The notes: generated by a model from the sequence alone, not told the origin. 45,318 nucleotides of DNA from Halochromatium salexigens (GCF_016653295.1 NZ_NHSF01000018.1:1-45318); one strand, 5' to 3'. Shown: positions 20,121-33,473, counted from the stretch's first letter. Numbers and translations: made by a program.

Positions 20121-21254
20121 TCAGCCTCCTGTCAAAGCAAGCAGGACACCGGCCGCAACAGCCGAGCCGAGGACACCGGCCACATTCGGCCCCATCGCGT
20201 GCATCAGCAAGAAGTTGTGTGGATTGCTCTCGAGACCGACCCGATTGACCACGCGCGCGGCCATGGGCACCGCCGAGACACCTGCGGCACCAATCAAGGG
20301 ATTCACCTTACCGCCCGTGGCCCGGTACATGATCTTGCCCATCAACACGCCAGCGGCGGTGCCGATCGAGAACGCCAACGCCCCCAGCACCAAGATCCCC
20401 AAGGTCTCGATGGCGAGGAATTTTTCCGCCGAGAGCCGCGAGCCGACCGCGAGTCCGAGCATGATGGTAACCACGTTGATGATCTCGTTCTGCGCCGCCC
20501 GGCTGAGGCGCTCCACCACGCCGCTCTCGCGCAGCAGATTGCCGAACATCAGCATGCCAATCAGCGGCGCCGCCGAGGGCAGCAGCAGCCCGCAGAGGAT
20601 CATCACGACAAAGGGGAAGAAGATGCGCTCCAGGCGTGAGACCGGGCGCAACTGCTCCATTACCACGGCGCGCTCCTTCTTGGTGGTGAACAAGCGCATG
20701 ATCGGCGGCTGGATGATCGGCACCAAGGCCATGTACGAATAGGCCGCGACCGCGATCGCCCCGAGCAGATCGGGCGCCAGCCGCGAGGCCAAAAAGATCG
20801 CCGTCGGCCCGTCGGCGCCGCCGATGATCGCGATCGCCGAGGCATCCTGCAACGTGAAATTGAACCCGGGCAAGGCATTCAACGCCACCGCCCCGATCAG
20901 GGTGGCGAAGATCCCGAACTGCGCCGCCGCACCGAGCAGCAGGGTCGAGGGCCGCGCGATCAAGGCGCCGAAATCGGTCAGCGCGCCAACGCCCATGAAG
21001 ATCAGCAGCGGAAAGATACCGGTCTGGACACCGACACTGTAGATCATCCCGAAGAGACCATCGGGGCCGCCGATCCCGGCCACCGGGATATTGGAGAGCA
21101 CGGCGCCAAAACCGATCGGCACCAGCAGCAAGGGCTCGAACTTCTTCGCGATCGCCAGGTAGATCAGCCCGCAGCCGATGACGACCATGAGCGCCTGCTG
21201 CCAACCGAGGTTGGCAACGCCGGTCGACTCCCACAGAGTGAGCAATGCATCCAT
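20121..21254 (-). CDS. oadB: sodium-pumping oxaloacetate decarboxylase beta subunit
   Basis: A 377-residue polytopic membrane protein with about nine or more hydrophobic segments. It decarboxylates the carboxybiotin of OadA and exports sodium ions. The hallmark [14 protein letters not shown] contains the Asp needed for sodium transport; [18 protein letters not shown] and [15 protein letters not shown] are the C-terminal family blocks. The ATG at 21254 follows the oadA stop after four bases. It is shorter than Klebsiella OadB (about 430 residues) but normal for many homologues. Confidence 0.95.
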   Translation of the reverse strand: MDALLTLWESTGVANLGWQQALMVVIGCGLIYLAIAKKFEPLLLVPIGFGAVLSNIPVAGIGGPDGLFGMIYSVGVQTGIFPLLIFMGVGALTDFGALIARPSTLLLGAAAQFGIFATLIGAVALNALPGFNFTLQDASAIAIIGGADGPTAIFLASRLAPDLLGAIAVAAYSYMALVPIIQPPIMRLFTTKKERAVVMEQLRPVSRLERIFFPFVVMILCGLLLPSAAPLIGMLMFGNLLRESGVVERLSRAAQNEIINVVTIMLGLAVGSRLSAEKFLAIETLGILVLGALAFSIGTAAGVLMGKIMYRATGGKVNPLIGAAGVSAVPMAARVVNRVGLESNPHNFLLMHAMGPNVAGVLGSAVAAGVLLALTGG

Positions 21255-21258
21255 GGAC

Positions 21259-23070
21259 TCAGCCCAAGGCGAGCAACGGCGCGCCGAGCGCCACCGCGTC
21301 ACCCTCCTTGATGCGGATATCGCCGACCCGGCCCGCCGATGGCGCGCGCACCTCGGTTTCCATCTTCATCGCCTCGAGCACCAGCAGCACATCGCCCGAC
21401 GCGACAGTCTGATCGACGCGCACCTCGACGCGCACGATGGTCCCGGCCATCGGCGCGGTGACCACGCGCCCCTCGGTGATGGTCGAGACCTCATCGGCGG
21501 TCTCGGTGGAGCGCACACGCTCGACCGCTCCCTGTGGCGACACCGTGACATCGTAGCCCTTGCCATTGACCTCGACGTGATAGCACTCGGGCTCGGTGCT
21601 GGCCGCCGGCGCGCCAGCCGGCGTCGCGGCGGGAGGCGCCGCAGGGGCCGGTGCCGGTGCTGCGTCTTCGATGTCCCAGGGTGGCGGCTCGAAGGCCGAG
21701 GCATCACCGCGATGCTCGAGAAACTTCAGCCCCACCTGCGGGAACATGGCATAGATCAGCACATCGTCGACCGCCGCCTTGGCGAGCTTGATGCCGTGCT
21801 CCTTGGCAATGCCACCAAGCTCCTTGGTCAAGCGCTTCATCTCCGGTGCCAAGTCATCGGCCGGCCGGCCGCTGATCGGCTCCTCGCCATCCTTGAGCAC
21901 GCGCGCGCGCAGCTCGGCGTTGACCGGCGCGGGCGTGGCGCCATAGGCACCGCGCAGCACGCCGGCGGTCTCGTTGGTGATGCTCTTGTAGCGCTCACCC
22001 ATGAGGACATTGAGCACGGCCTGACTGCCGACGATCTGCGAGGTCGGCGTCACCAGCGGGATGAAGCCCAGATCCTCGCGCACCTGTGGGATCTCGGCGA
22101 GCACCTCATCCATGCGTTCGGCGGCGCCCTGCTCGCGCAACTGATTCTCCATGTTGGTGAGCATGCCACCCGGCACCTGGGCGACCAGGATGCGCGAATC
22201 GACGCCCTTGAGCGAGCCCTCGAAGCGCGCGTATTTCTTGCGCACCTCACGGAAATAGGCCGCGATCTCCTCGAGCAGCATCAGGTCGAGGCCGGTGTCG
22301 CGCGGCGTGCCATCGAGGATGGCGACCAGCGACTCGGCCGGCGAATGGCCGTAGGTCATGCTCATCGACGAGATCGCGGCGTCGACCACGTCGACGCCAG
22401 CTTCGGCGGCCTTGATGTAGGTCGCGGTACTCATGCCGGTGGTGGCATGGCAATGCAGCGCGATCGGCACCGCGCAGTGTTCCTTGAGGCGGGTGATCAG
22501 CTCCTCGCAGACGTAGGGCCGCAGCAGCCCGGCCATGTCCTTGATGCAGATCGAATGGCAGCCGAAGTCCTCGAGCCGCTTGCCCATCTCGACCCAATAG
22601 TCGATATCGTGCACCGGACTGACGGTGTAGGACATGGTGCCCTGGGCATGGGCATCGGTCTCGAGCGCGGCGCGAACGGCCTGCTCGAGATTGCGCAAAT
22701 CGTTCATCGCATCGAAGATGCGAAACACATCAACGCCGTTCTTGGCCGCGCGCTCGACGAAGGCTGTGACCACATCGTCGGCATAGTGGCGATAGCCGAG
22801 CAGATTCTGGCCGCGCAGCAGCATCTGCTGGCGCGTGTTCGGCATCGCCGCCTTCAAGGCGCGCAGGCGCTCCCAAGGGTCCTCGCCGAGATAGCGGATG
22901 CAGGCATCGAAGGTCGCCCCGCCCCAGGTCTCCAGCGACCAGTAGCCGACCTGATCGAGCTTGGGCGCGATCGGCAGCATATCCTCGAGTCGCATCCGCG
23001 TCGCCAACAAGGATTGGTGGGCATCGCGCAGCACGAGATCAGTGATGCCGAGAGGTGTCGGTTCGCTCAT
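21259..23070 (-). CDS. oadA: sodium-pumping oxaloacetate decarboxylase alpha subunit
   Basis: A 603-residue cytoplasmic subunit. The carboxyltransferase barrel (about 1-460) begins [15 protein letters not shown] and contains the metal-binding [12 protein letters not shown] region. A flexible Pro/Ala-rich linker (near 475-510) leads to a biotinyl domain ending with EAMKMETEV; Lys569 takes biotin. There is no biotin carboxylase domain, which separates it from pyruvate carboxylase. With oadG and oadB it forms the complete pump. The ATG at 23070 is chosen; nine more in-frame codons lie upstream. Confidence 0.96.
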   Translation of the reverse strand: MSEPTPLGITDLVLRDAHQSLLATRMRLEDMLPIAPKLDQVGYWSLETWGGATFDACIRYLGEDPWERLRALKAAMPNTRQQMLLRGQNLLGYRHYADDVVTAFVERAAKNGVDVFRIFDAMNDLRNLEQAVRAALETDAHAQGTMSYTVSPVHDIDYWVEMGKRLEDFGCHSICIKDMAGLLRPYVCEELITRLKEHCAVPIALHCHATTGMSTATYIKAAEAGVDVVDAAISSMSMTYGHSPAESLVAILDGTPRDTGLDLMLLEEIAAYFREVRKKYARFEGSLKGVDSRILVAQVPGGMLTNMENQLREQGAAERMDEVLAEIPQVREDLGFIPLVTPTSQIVGSQAVLNVLMGERYKSITNETAGVLRGAYGATPAPVNAELRARVLKDGEEPISGRPADDLAPEMKRLTKELGGIAKEHGIKLAKAAVDDVLIYAMFPQVGLKFLEHRGDASAFEPPPWDIEDAAPAPAPAAPPAATPAGAPAASTEPECYHVEVNGKGYDVTVSPQGAVERVRSTETADEVSTITEGRVVTAPMAGTIVRVEVRVDQTVASGDVLLVLEAMKMETEVRAPSAGRVGDIRIKEGDAVALGAPLLALG

Positions 23071-23116
23071 GAGCCTAGGTTCCAGGTTGGATTCCACGTC
23101 AGGTTGGATGCCGGAG

Positions 23117-23371
23117 TCATGGCCGCCACCGCGATCGATAGCGGGTGACGGCGGCCGTGATCACCGCAATCAGCTCCGCGTCCGCCGCCTGCTCAGTCAT
23201 CGGCGCCATCGGCGTCGCTGGCAGTGTTTGCGCCTCCAGCGGAGACAAGCGATGCGCCAGCCAGGACATGATCCGGAGTAACAAAACCAGCAACAGCAGG
23301 AAACTGAAGACAGTCCCCATGCCGATCGCCATCAAACTGAGGCTTTCTTTGACCAGGGTGGTATCGAGCAT
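23117..23371 (-). CDS. oadG: oxaloacetate decarboxylase gamma subunit
   Basis: An 84-residue protein with one N-terminal membrane helix (about residues 12-34) and a polar cytoplasmic tail. OadG anchors OadA to OadB. The tail lacks the His/Pro-rich zinc site of the Klebsiella protein, but the length, the helix and its place before oadA fix its identity. The ATG at 23371 begins 46 bases after purA, so the pump may be transcribed with purA. Confidence 0.88.
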   Translation of the reverse strand: MLDTTLVKESLSLMAIGMGTVFSFLLLLVLLLRIMSWLAHRLSPLEAQTLPATPMAPMTEQAADAELIAVITAAVTRYRSRWRP

Positions 23372-23417
23372 CGCTGCGCTCCGCTAGGGACATGACCGGG
23401 CGCCGAGGCGGCCGCGT

Positions 23418-25938
<2,521 letters not shown>

Positions 25939-25948
25939 GGGATGAGGC

Positions 25949-26134
25949 TCAGTTGACCAAGTAGAGGAGTGCGACGCCGCTGAGCATGCTCAGGAGTCCC
26001 GACAGGCGCAGCTGGCGGGCATCCTGTGCAGCAACCTGCAACAACAGCCGGCGGAAACCATTGGGAGCGAGAAAGGGCAATAACCCCTCGATGACGAGCA
26101 TCAGGGACAGTGCCAGCAGCAAGGCATGCCACAT
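25949..26134 (-). CDS. DUF2065 (YjeT-like) small membrane protein
   Basis: A 61-residue protein with two hydrophobic helices (residues 3-21 and 43-60) separated by a short polar loop with RRLLLQVAAQDARQLR. The sequence (LMLVIEGLLPFLAPNGFRR) and position between hflC and hisZ match the DUF2065/YjeT family of unknown function. It starts 124 bases downstream of a strong terminator on the same strand, so it needs its own promoter or read-through. Confidence 0.9.
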   Translation of the reverse strand: MWHALLLALSLMLVIEGLLPFLAPNGFRRLLLQVAAQDARQLRLSGLLSMLSGVALLYLVN

Positions 26135-26257
26135 GGATCAACCGGTGCGGTAGCGAACGTCGTGGAAATGAAGAATCGCGCGATGATTGCAGAACCATGT
26201 CGAGCTGTCCATGCGGCGGGTCAGATCGAGGGGGGGCGCAATCCCGATGGGCGGGAC

Positions 26258-26290
26258 AAAAACAAGGCCCGGCAGCTCGGCTACCGGGCC
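26258..26290 (-). terminator. rho-independent terminator after hflC
   Basis: The minus strand forms GGCCCGG/CCGGGCC arms (26284-26290 with 26266-26272), extended by an inner AGC/GCT pairing after one mismatch, followed by TTGTTTTT. It sits 24 bases past the hflC stop and is the clearest terminator in the window. Confidence 0.85.
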
Positions 26291-26314
26291 TGTCGACCGC
26301 CATCCGGGAGCGGA

Positions 26315-27244
26315 TCAAGGCATGGTCGAGCCCGTTCCCGGGAAGTTGACCGCACCGCTCAAGGCGGCCGCGGCACCTGGATCTTGGGAGTTGAAGAAGC
26401 GGAAGAACTCCGAGTCCGGCGACAGCACCAGCGTGCTGTCTTTCTGGGCAAAGGTCCGACGGTACGCGTCCAGACTCCGATAGAAGGCGTAGAAGTTCGG
26501 ATTGCGCTGGTAGGCCGTGGCGTAGATCTCCGCCGCCCGACCATCACCTAGACCTCGGGTCTCCTCGGCCTCGCGATAGGCATCGGCGATGATGACCGTG
26601 CGCTGGCGATCGGCGTCGGCTTGAATGCGCTCCGCGGCCTCGGCGCCCTTGGCGCGCAGATCACGGGCGACACGTTCGCGCTCGGCGCGCATGCGGTTAT
26701 AGACCGACTCGCTCACCTCGGGAGGCAGGTCGATCTTCTTCACGCGCACATCGAGCACCTCGACGCCCAGCTCGGCGGCCTGGGTATCACTGACCTTGGT
26801 CAGCGCCTTCATCAGCGCGATGCGGTCCTCGGTGACCACCTCCTGGATGGTGCGCTTACCGAATTCGTTGCGCAGCTCGGTGTTGACGCGCTCCGAGAGC
26901 AGCCGCTCGGCACGCGCGCTGTCGCCCCCGGTGGAGCGGAAGAACTGGGCCGCGTTGTTGATCCGCCACTTGGTATAGGAATCGACGATGACGTCTTTCT
27001 TCTCGATCGTCAGGAACCGTTGTGGCCGCGAGTCGAGGGTCTGGATACGCGCATCGAAGCGCATGATGTTGTTCAGCACCGGCACCTTCAGATGCAGGCC
27101 GGGATCATAGTCGCTCTTGACGATCTCACCGAGTCGCAGCTTGATCGCCGTCTCCCACTGCTGCACGGTAAAGACCGACGCAAAGACAATCAGCGCCAGC
27201 AAAGCGACGGCGATCGGGGTCAAAATCTTCTTGATGTCATCCAT
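26315..27244 (-). CDS. hflC: FtsH protease modulator HflC
   Basis: A 309-residue membrane-anchored SPFH (prohibitin-like) protein. One N-terminal helix (about residues 10-27) is followed by the periplasmic SPFH domain (FTVQQWETAIKLRLGE to about 190) and a long helix with ERVARDLRAKGAEAAERIQADAD. HflC and HflK form a cage around FtsH and limit its access to membrane substrates. The ATG overlaps the hflK stop as ATGA. The C-terminus is disordered, rich in Gly/Ala/Pro. Confidence 0.96.
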   Translation of the reverse strand: MDDIKKILTPIAVALLALIVFASVFTVQQWETAIKLRLGEIVKSDYDPGLHLKVPVLNNIMRFDARIQTLDSRPQRFLTIEKKDVIVDSYTKWRINNAAQFFRSTGGDSARAERLLSERVNTELRNEFGKRTIQEVVTEDRIALMKALTKVSDTQAAELGVEVLDVRVKKIDLPPEVSESVYNRMRAERERVARDLRAKGAEAAERIQADADRQRTVIIADAYREAEETRGLGDGRAAEIYATAYQRNPNFYAFYRSLDAYRRTFAQKDSTLVLSPDSEFFRFFNSQDPGAAAALSGAVNFPGTGSTMP

Positions 27245-28413
27245 CAGCGCGAACTCCGGTCGCGGGACACGTCACGCATCTGAGACGACGTCGACCGCGA
27301 GCTATCTTGATTCGAATCGGCCCCATCGAGCATCGAGGTGCGAGGCGACGAGGTCGTTGCCGACTGTTTTCGCATGATCTGGTCCAGTGGCAGATACATG
27401 AGACTGTTGCCCTGCGGCACATCGATCAGCACCATGTTGCTGCCGCTCAGCACGGATTCGATCGTCTCTAGATAAAGACGCTCGCGCGTGACCTCCGGCG
27501 CTTTCTCGAATTCGGAACGTATCGCATTGAAGCGCGAGGTTTCACCTTCGGCCGATGCGATAACACGATCCCGATAGGCCTTCGCCTCGGCAGTGGCCCG
27601 CGCCGCCTCACCACGCGCTTGTGGCAGGATCTCGTTGGCGTAGGCCTCGGCCTTGTTCTCAAGACGCTCCTTGTCCTCGCGCGCCTTGATGGCATCGTCA
27701 AAGGCGTCCTTGACTTGCTCCGGCGGTTTCGCCGGCTGCATGTTCACTGAGGTGACGATCAGCCCAGTCTTGTACTCATCCACCAGGCTTTGCACGCCCT
27801 GCTGAATCATGTCAGCTACCGCGCCGCGCCCCTCGGTGAGGATAAAATCCAATTTGGCGCCGCCGACAGTCTTGCGCACCACGGTCTCGGTCGCGTCACG
27901 CAGGGTCTTCATCGGGGCCTGGTCCTGGAACAGATAGTTCGAGGCGTCCTGGATACGTGATTGCACCGTGAGTTCGACGTCGACGATGTTTTCATCGCGG
28001 GTCAACATCGCGGCCTTATGGCTGAACGAGGAGATCTCGTCCACATTGACGATCTCGACGCGCTCGATCGGCCAGGGTATACGCCAATGCGGCCCCGGAG
28101 CGGTGGTCTTGACATAGGCGCCGAAACGCAACACGACACCACGCTCGGCTGGGTCGACGATATAGATACCGGTCAAGAGCCAGGCGACAAAGAGGCCGGC
28201 GACGACGATACCGATCACCTTCAGGCTGAGGTCGCGGGGGCTTGGGCCACCGCCTCCACCGCTCGGACCTTTGCCCCCGAACAGGCCACTGACCCGTTCC
28301 TGAAGCTTGCGCACGATCTCGTCGAGATCAGGCGGCCCGCCCTGATTGCCAGGGCCGCCCTGGTTGTTACCCCAGGGGTCCCGGTTGCCACCTCCCGGTT
28401 CATTCCAGGCCAT
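27244..28413 (-). CDS. hflK: FtsH protease modulator HflK
   Basis: A 389-residue partner of HflC. The Gly/Asn/Pro-rich N-terminus (MAWNEPGGGNRDPWG...) is characteristic, followed by a basic segment, one membrane helix (about residues 67-86) and an SPFH domain beginning YIVDPAERGVVLRFG. The coiled region EGETSRFNAIRSEFEKAP and a Ser-rich tail finish it. The ATG at 28413 is chosen; upstream in-frame codons lack the family pattern. A promoter lies 154 bases upstream, so hflKC can be expressed apart from hflX. Confidence 0.96.
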   Translation of the reverse strand: MAWNEPGGGNRDPWGNNQGGPGNQGGPPDLDEIVRKLQERVSGLFGGKGPSGGGGGPSPRDLSLKVIGIVVAGLFVAWLLTGIYIVDPAERGVVLRFGAYVKTTAPGPHWRIPWPIERVEIVNVDEISSFSHKAAMLTRDENIVDVELTVQSRIQDASNYLFQDQAPMKTLRDATETVVRKTVGGAKLDFILTEGRGAVADMIQQGVQSLVDEYKTGLIVTSVNMQPAKPPEQVKDAFDDAIKAREDKERLENKAEAYANEILPQARGEAARATAEAKAYRDRVIASAEGETSRFNAIRSEFEKAPEVTRERLYLETIESVLSGSNMVLIDVPQGNSLMYLPLDQIMRKQSATTSSPRTSMLDGADSNQDSSRSTSSQMRDVSRDRSSR

Positions 28414-28523
28414 ACTTGCTCCGATTACGCTCTGTTGTGTCGTGAGGCCGGCGGGAGCACACCAGGTCACCGGTGCGTCCATTGCCAGCCGACGATTGAC
28501 GCCGCTGTTAAGAAAGTGCCGCC

Positions 28524-28550
28524 CCCTCCTTGCTTATCAAGGAAGGGAAC
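28524..28550. other. hairpin in the hflK leader
   Basis: Inverted arms CCTTG/CAAGG with flanking C/G-rich extensions around an ATAAG loop lie between the hflK promoter and its start. No T-run follows, so it is more likely a leader structure than a terminator. Role unknown. Confidence 0.35.
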
Positions 28551-28566
28551 CAAACCAAAACCGAGC

Positions 28567-28596
28567 ATTGTACGTGGCCACAGCCATATCCGACAA
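28567..28596 (-). promoter_or_regulatory. sigma70-like promoter for hflKC
   Basis: TTGTCG (28596-28591), an 18-base spacer and TACAAT (28572-28567) read on the minus strand, between the hflX stop and hflK. Four of six and five of six consensus bases match. The predicted leader is about 150 bases. Confidence 0.6.
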
Positions 28597-28631
28597 CGCC
28601 GGGCGCTCAGCCACGGATGAGCCTGCGCCCG

Positions 28632-29990
28632 TTAGCCACCGCTAACCTGATCCAAGACCGCATTCGCGTCCGCTCGTTCCGTTGCCGATGCTGACGCGCC
28701 GTCCTGGGGCTCGAGCCGGCACCGCCACCAGCGCGCATCGCCTTGCAGCGAGCGCTCGAACTGCTGACGCGAAAGCTCGACATCCATGCGCCAACCGCCC
28801 TGCTCGGTCCCCGCATCTTGCAGGACGCGGGCGTGCTCGAACAACCAGGCGCGCAGGGCGCCATCACTTGGGCCAAGCAGCAGGGATTCATGCACCAGCT
28901 CACCGCGCAAGCGTTCGCTCAGGGCCTGCATCAGCAGATCCACGCCCGCGCCGGTCTGCGCCGACATCCAGACGCGCCAGACCTGTCCCTTGGCATCGCG
29001 GTCCAAGCGCGGTGGATGATCCGCAACCAGATCGATCTTGTTGTAGACCAACAATTGCGGACAGTCTTGCACACCGATCTCGGTCAAGACCGTCTCGACA
29101 TCCCGGATACGGCGCTCGCGCTCCGGCGAAGCGACATCGATTACCTGTAACAGGAGTGTCGCTTCACGCGTCTCCTGCAGTGTCGAACGAAAGGCAGCGA
29201 CCAGCTCATGCGGCAAGCCGTTGATGAAGCCAACGGTATCGGCCAGCACCGCCGCCGGACCATGAGGGAGCGGCAACCGGCGCAGTGTCGGGTCGAGGGT
29301 GGCAAAGAGTTGATCGGCCTGGAAGACCCCGGCCTCGGTCAGGCGATTGAACAGGGTCGACTTGCCGGCGTTGGTATAGCCCACCAGCGAAATCGTCGGC
29401 ACCTCGGCGCGATCCCGGGCGCGGCGGCCCTGTTCGCGCTGGGTCTCGACATGGCTGAGCCTGTCGTTGAGCAGTGCGATGCGCCGACCCAGGAGTCGGC
29501 GGTCGGTCTCGAGCTGGGTCTCACCGGGTCCGCGCAGCCCGATGCCACCCTTCTGCCGCTCCAGATGGGTCCAGCCGCGCACCAGCCTGGTCGACAGATG
29601 CTTGAGCTGCGCCAGCTCGACCTGCAGCTTGCCGTCGGCCGAGCGCGCGCGCTGGGCGAAGATATCCAGGATCAGCCCGCTGCGGTCGACCACGCGACAG
29701 GCGAGCAGGCGCTCCAGATTGCGCTCCTGAGCCGGGCTCAGCGCGTGATCGAAGATCACCAGCTCGGCCGCCGTGGCCGCGACCAGCGCGCGCAGCTCAT
29801 CGGCCTTGCCCGAGCCGATGAACAGGCGTGGATCCGGCGTCTCGCGGGAGCCGCCCAAGGTGCCGACGATCTCGGCCCCGGCCGCCTGGGCCAGGAGCCG
29901 AAACTCCTCGACCGCATCGGCCTCGACGCTCTGGCCCATCGCGATTTGGACCAGCAGCGAGCGTTCACCCGCCTTGGGGCGCTCAAACAT
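28632..29990 (-). CDS. hflX: ribosome-associated GTPase HflX
   Basis: A 452-residue GTPase that splits stalled or stressed 70S ribosomes. The N-terminal domain has the glycine-rich GSGKADELRALV, then GGIGLRGPGETQLETDRR, the linker signature. The G domain shows GYTNAGKST (G1), DTVGFINGLP (G3) and YNKIDLV (G4). The ATG at 29990 (MFERPKAGERSLLV) is the family start; the frame is open 23 codons further. It lies 78 bases after hfq, as in E. coli. Confidence 0.96.
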   Translation of the reverse strand: MFERPKAGERSLLVQIAMGQSVEADAVEEFRLLAQAAGAEIVGTLGGSRETPDPRLFIGSGKADELRALVAATAAELVIFDHALSPAQERNLERLLACRVVDRSGLILDIFAQRARSADGKLQVELAQLKHLSTRLVRGWTHLERQKGGIGLRGPGETQLETDRRLLGRRIALLNDRLSHVETQREQGRRARDRAEVPTISLVGYTNAGKSTLFNRLTEAGVFQADQLFATLDPTLRRLPLPHGPAAVLADTVGFINGLPHELVAAFRSTLQETREATLLLQVIDVASPERERRIRDVETVLTEIGVQDCPQLLVYNKIDLVADHPPRLDRDAKGQVWRVWMSAQTGAGVDLLMQALSERLRGELVHESLLLGPSDGALRAWLFEHARVLQDAGTEQGGWRMDVELSRQQFERSLQGDARWWRCRLEPQDGASASATERADANAVLDQVSGG

Positions 29991-30068
29991 GCGGCCACCC
30001 AGAGGCAGGCAGCGCCAGACCCAGCCGGTGGCGTGAAAGCGGTGGGCGTGGCTGTGCAAAGGGCGCGA

Positions 30069-30320
30069 TCAGTCTTCGTCCTCCTCAATCGCATCCTCTT
30101 GCGGCTGCGGAAGCTTGACGTTACGGGTTGGCACCACGGTCGAGATCGCGTGCTTGTAGATCATCTGGCTAACGTTGTTCTTCAGCAGCACGACGAATTG
30201 GTCGAACGATTCGATCTGTCCTTGCAACTTGATACCATTCACCAAAAAGATCGAGACCGGAACGCGTTCTTTGCGCAAGGCGTTCAAATACGGATCTTGC
30301 AGACTCTGCCCCTTGGACAT
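30069..30320 (-). CDS. hfq: RNA chaperone Hfq
   Basis: An 83-residue Sm-like protein that binds sRNAs and poly-A tails as a hexamer. [20 protein letters not shown], the Sm1 block [16 protein letters not shown] and the Sm2 block [10 protein letters not shown] are all canonical. The C-terminal tail is short and acidic (DAIEEDED), shorter than in E. coli (102 residues). AAGGAG precedes the ATG. It follows miaA after 214 bases that contain a small direct repeat. Confidence 0.98.
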   Translation of the reverse strand: MSKGQSLQDPYLNALRKERVPVSIFLVNGIKLQGQIESFDQFVVLLKNNVSQMIYKHAISTVVPTRNVKLPQPQEDAIEEDED

Positions 30321-30477
30321 GGGCGCTTCTCCTTGTTGTTGTCATGGACCGGCGTCACCACGGCGGCGCATGAGACGAACCCGGTAAAGTCATGGAAGAT
30401 AGCACAGAGCCGAAAGCCCGTGCTGCGGCAAACCGCAACCGGGTAAGACGCCTCCACGGCCGATCGTCTCGGTGATT

Positions 30478-30504
30478 TTTTCTGAGCGGCCTTTCTGAGC
30501 GGTT
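30478..30504. repeat. short direct repeat between miaA and hfq
   Basis: The 10-mer TTCTGAGCGG occurs twice at 14-base spacing in the 214-base miaA-hfq gap. Its place before the hfq promoter region suggests either a regulatory site pair or slippage. Nothing else in the gap is recognisable to me. Confidence 0.4.
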
Positions 30505-30534
30505 TGGCAGCGCCACGCTCCTTATCAACCGCCG

Positions 30535-31467
30535 CTATTGCCGATCGAGAAAGGCCTCGACCAGCGCCAGCGCCTCCTGCTCGACCTGCGCGCCATCCCA
30601 GAGCCACTGCCCCTCCGACTCTGCTCGCAGCCAGGTGTATTGGCGCTTGGCCAACTGTCGCGTCGCGACCAGCGCCCTCTCGCGCATCTCATCCCAGCTC
30701 AGCGCGCCATCGAGATAGGCCCAGAGCTGGCGATAGCCCACCGAGCGCAGCGCGGGAAGCTCGGCATGGAGGTCGCCACGCGCATACAGGCGGCGCACCT
30801 CCTCCTCGAAGCCCGCCGCCCACATCGCCTGCAGGCGCGCGGCGATGCGCTGATGCAGGATCGCGCGCTCGGCCGGCGAGCGCACCAGGATCAACACCCG
30901 ATACGGCAACGCGGCACCGCCCTCTCGGCGCCACAGCTCGCTCATCGGACGCCCGCTGACCAGGAACACCTCGAGTGCCCGTTGTACCCGCTGCGGGTCA
31001 TTGGGATGCACCTTGGCCGCGCTCGCCGGGTCCACCTCGGCGAGCCAGGCGTGCATCGCCGCCGCCCCTTCACGCGCGTGGCGCTCGGCGAGGACCGCCC
31101 GGATCTCGGGGTGGGCGGCGGGCAACGTCGAGAGACCGCCGACGAGCGCGCGCCAGTAGAGCATGGTGCCGCCGACCAACAGCGGCACGCGCCCGGCGGC
31201 GGTGATCTCGGCCATTGCGCTCAGCGCATCCTCGCGAAAACGCGCCGCCGAATAGGCCTCGCTCGGGTCGCAAAGATCCACCAGCCGATGGGGCACGCGC
31301 GCCAGCACGCTCGAGCTCGGCTTCGCGGTGCCGATGTCCAGTCCGCGATAGACCATCGCCGAGTCGACACTGATCACCTCGCAGGGCAAGCGCTCGGCCA
31401 GCGCCAGCGCCAACGCGGTCTTGCCGGACGCGGTCGGGCCCGTGACGAAGATCGCCGGCGGTCGCAT
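30535..31467 (-). CDS. miaA: tRNA dimethylallyltransferase
   Basis: A 310-residue enzyme adding an isopentenyl group to A37 of tRNAs reading UNN codons. The P-loop [14 protein letters not shown] lies near residue 8, followed by [31 protein letters not shown] and [12 protein letters not shown] with KRQYTWLR. The ATG at 31467 overlaps the mutL stop as ATGA; upstream in-frame residues lie inside mutL and are not needed. The amiC/B-mutL-miaA-hfq order is conserved in gammaproteobacteria. Confidence 0.96.
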   Translation of the reverse strand: MRPPAIFVTGPTASGKTALALALAERLPCEVISVDSAMVYRGLDIGTAKPSSSVLARVPHRLVDLCDPSEAYSAARFREDALSAMAEITAAGRVPLLVGGTMLYWRALVGGLSTLPAAHPEIRAVLAERHAREGAAAMHAWLAEVDPASAAKVHPNDPQRVQRALEVFLVSGRPMSELWRREGGAALPYRVLILVRSPAERAILHQRIAARLQAMWAAGFEEEVRRLYARGDLHAELPALRSVGYRQLWAYLDGALSWDEMRERALVATRQLAKRQYTWLRAESEGQWLWDGAQVEQEALALVEAFLDRQ

Positions 31468-33473
31468 CAGCGCCCGCGCCAGAACAATCGGTCCAGATCC
31501 TGATGCGAGAGCTTGATCCAGGTCGGGCGGCCATGATTGCACTGATCGGCGCGCTCAGTGCGCTCCATCGCCCGCAGCAACGCATTCATCTCCGGCAGGT
31601 TCAGCTGTCGATTGGCCCGCACCGAGCCGTGACAGGCCATGGTCGAGAGCACCTGGTCGATCGCGGCGCGCAGGCGATCACTCGAGCCCTCGGTGAGCAG
31701 ATCGGCCAGCAGATCGCGCAGCAGTTGCTCTGCATCGGCGCCACCGAGGATCGCCGGGATCGCGCGCAGCAGCAGGCGTTGCGGCCCGGTGCGATCGACA
31801 CTGACGCCGAGCCTTGCCAGCAGCGCCTGCTGCTCTTCGACAAGATCGGCCTCGCGCGCCGAAACCGCGAGCGCGATCGGCACCAACAGCGGCTGTTGTT
31901 GTACCTCACCCTGGCTCCAGCTCGCCTTGAGCCGCTCATAGCCGATACGCTCATGGGCCGCGTGCATGTCCACTAGGATCAGCCCATCGTCGGCCTGTGC
32001 CAGGATGAAGATCCCGTTCAACTGCCCGATCGCATAGCCGAGCGGTGGCAGATCGGCGTCTTGGCTTGGATCCTGGTTTGGGCCAAGGCCATCCGCTTCA
32101 TTGGCGGCCGGGTCGGATAATGAATCCGAGAAGGCGGTCGGCAGCGGGCTCGACAGCGGAGGATTGGCCTGCTGGGTATCCAGAAACCCTGCGGCATCGG
32201 CATCAGGCATCTGCAGGGCCAAGGCCGCCGCATAGGCGCTGCGACCATCGCTCACCCGCAAGGGCAGCCGAGACTGGCTCGGGGCGCGTGACCGAGGCTG
32301 ACTCGGCGCCGGCGCGCTACTCGAGGGTGGCGCGCTGCTTGAAGGGTCGGCGGCGCGTCGCCCTGCGGGCCATTCCGGCAACCCGCTGTCGGCTTGCTCA
32401 TGGCTCGGCGTCGCGCCCTCGGCGAGGCGCCGATGCAGGCTGCGAAACAGGAAATCGTGCACCTGCCGCCCCTCGCGGAATCGCACCTCCTGCTTGGCCG
32501 GATGGACGTTCACGTCGACCTGCCGTGGATCGAGCCGCAGATCGAGGACATAGGCCGGATGGCGCGCATGATGCAGCACATCCTGGAACGCCTGGCGAAC
32601 CGCGTGCGAAACCAGCTTATCGCGCACCATACGGCCATTGACGAAGAAGAATTGCAGATCGGCCTGGCTGCGCGAGAATGCCGGGCGCGCCACCCAGCCG
32701 CTCAGCCTCAGGCCCTCGGCCTGCTCGTCGATGCGCAGCGCCTGCTGCACGAAGGCTGCGCCGAGCAGGGTTTCCAGGCGCTCGCCGCAGGCACCAGCGA
32801 GCAGCGGCGAGGTCTCGGTAGCCGGCGACGGCGCGGTGGCAACCGACAGCGACGACGCCTCGGCATCGGCGCGCAGATCGAACAGTTCGCGACCGTTGTG
32901 CTGCACGCGAAAGGCGACATCGGCACGAGCCAGCGCCATGCGCCGAATCAGCTGCTCGATGTGGCCGAGTTCGGTGCGCTCGGTGCGCAGGAACTTACGC
33001 CGCGCCGGGATCCGATAGAACAGATCCCGGACCTCGACCGAGGTGCCAACCGGATGCGCGGCCGGCTCGGGTGCCTCAAGTGTATCGGTGCCATCGGTGC
33101 GCAACCGCCAACCATGCTCGGCTCCCTGAGCGCGCGAGATCAGCTCGAGCCGCGCCACCGACGCGATACTCGGCAAGGCCTCGCCGCGAAACCCGAGACT
33201 CGCGACGGCCTCGAGATCCTCCAGGCTGCTGATCTTACTGGTGGCATGCGGGGAGACCGCTAGGATCAGATCCTCGTGCCCGATGCCGTCGCCGTCATCG
33301 CGTACCTGGATGCGCTTGATCCCGGCCTGCTCGAGTTCGACCTGGATCACGCGCGCGCCGGCGTCGAGGCTGTTCTCGAGCAACTCCTTGACCACCGAGG
33401 CCGGGCGCTCGATGACCTCGCCAGCGGCGATCTGATTGATCAGGAGCGGTGGTAATAGATGGATACGTGACAT
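31467..33473 (-). CDS. mutL: DNA mismatch repair protein MutL
   Basis: A 668-residue GHKL ATPase. The N-terminal half shows [33 protein letters not shown] and [11 protein letters not shown], the ATP lid motifs. A long Ser/Pro-rich linker (about residues 345-470) follows. The C-terminal domain contains [13 protein letters not shown], matching the metal-binding DQHA(x)2E(x)4E endonuclease motif, so this MutL is probably the nicking type, unlike E. coli MutL. The ATG at 33473 is chosen. It follows the LysM amidase gene after 42 bases. Confidence 0.95.
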   Translation of the reverse strand: MSRIHLLPPLLINQIAAGEVIERPASVVKELLENSLDAGARVIQVELEQAGIKRIQVRDDGDGIGHEDLILAVSPHATSKISSLEDLEAVASLGFRGEALPSIASVARLELISRAQGAEHGWRLRTDGTDTLEAPEPAAHPVGTSVEVRDLFYRIPARRKFLRTERTELGHIEQLIRRMALARADVAFRVQHNGRELFDLRADAEASSLSVATAPSPATETSPLLAGACGERLETLLGAAFVQQALRIDEQAEGLRLSGWVARPAFSRSQADLQFFFVNGRMVRDKLVSHAVRQAFQDVLHHARHPAYVLDLRLDPRQVDVNVHPAKQEVRFREGRQVHDFLFRSLHRRLAEGATPSHEQADSGLPEWPAGRRAADPSSSAPPSSSAPAPSQPRSRAPSQSRLPLRVSDGRSAYAAALALQMPDADAAGFLDTQQANPPLSSPLPTAFSDSLSDPAANEADGLGPNQDPSQDADLPPLGYAIGQLNGIFILAQADDGLILVDMHAAHERIGYERLKASWSQGEVQQQPLLVPIALAVSAREADLVEEQQALLARLGVSVDRTGPQRLLLRAIPAILGGADAEQLLRDLLADLLTEGSSDRLRAAIDQVLSTMACHGSVRANRQLNLPEMNALLRAMERTERADQCNHGRPTWIKLSHQDLDRLFWRGR

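Noticed and set aside
21178-23148. 656-codon open frame on the plus strand
   Set aside because: It is the shadow of oadA, whose domains and biotin site are certain. The His/Arg/Asp-rich product is typical of an antisense frame in GC-rich DNA.
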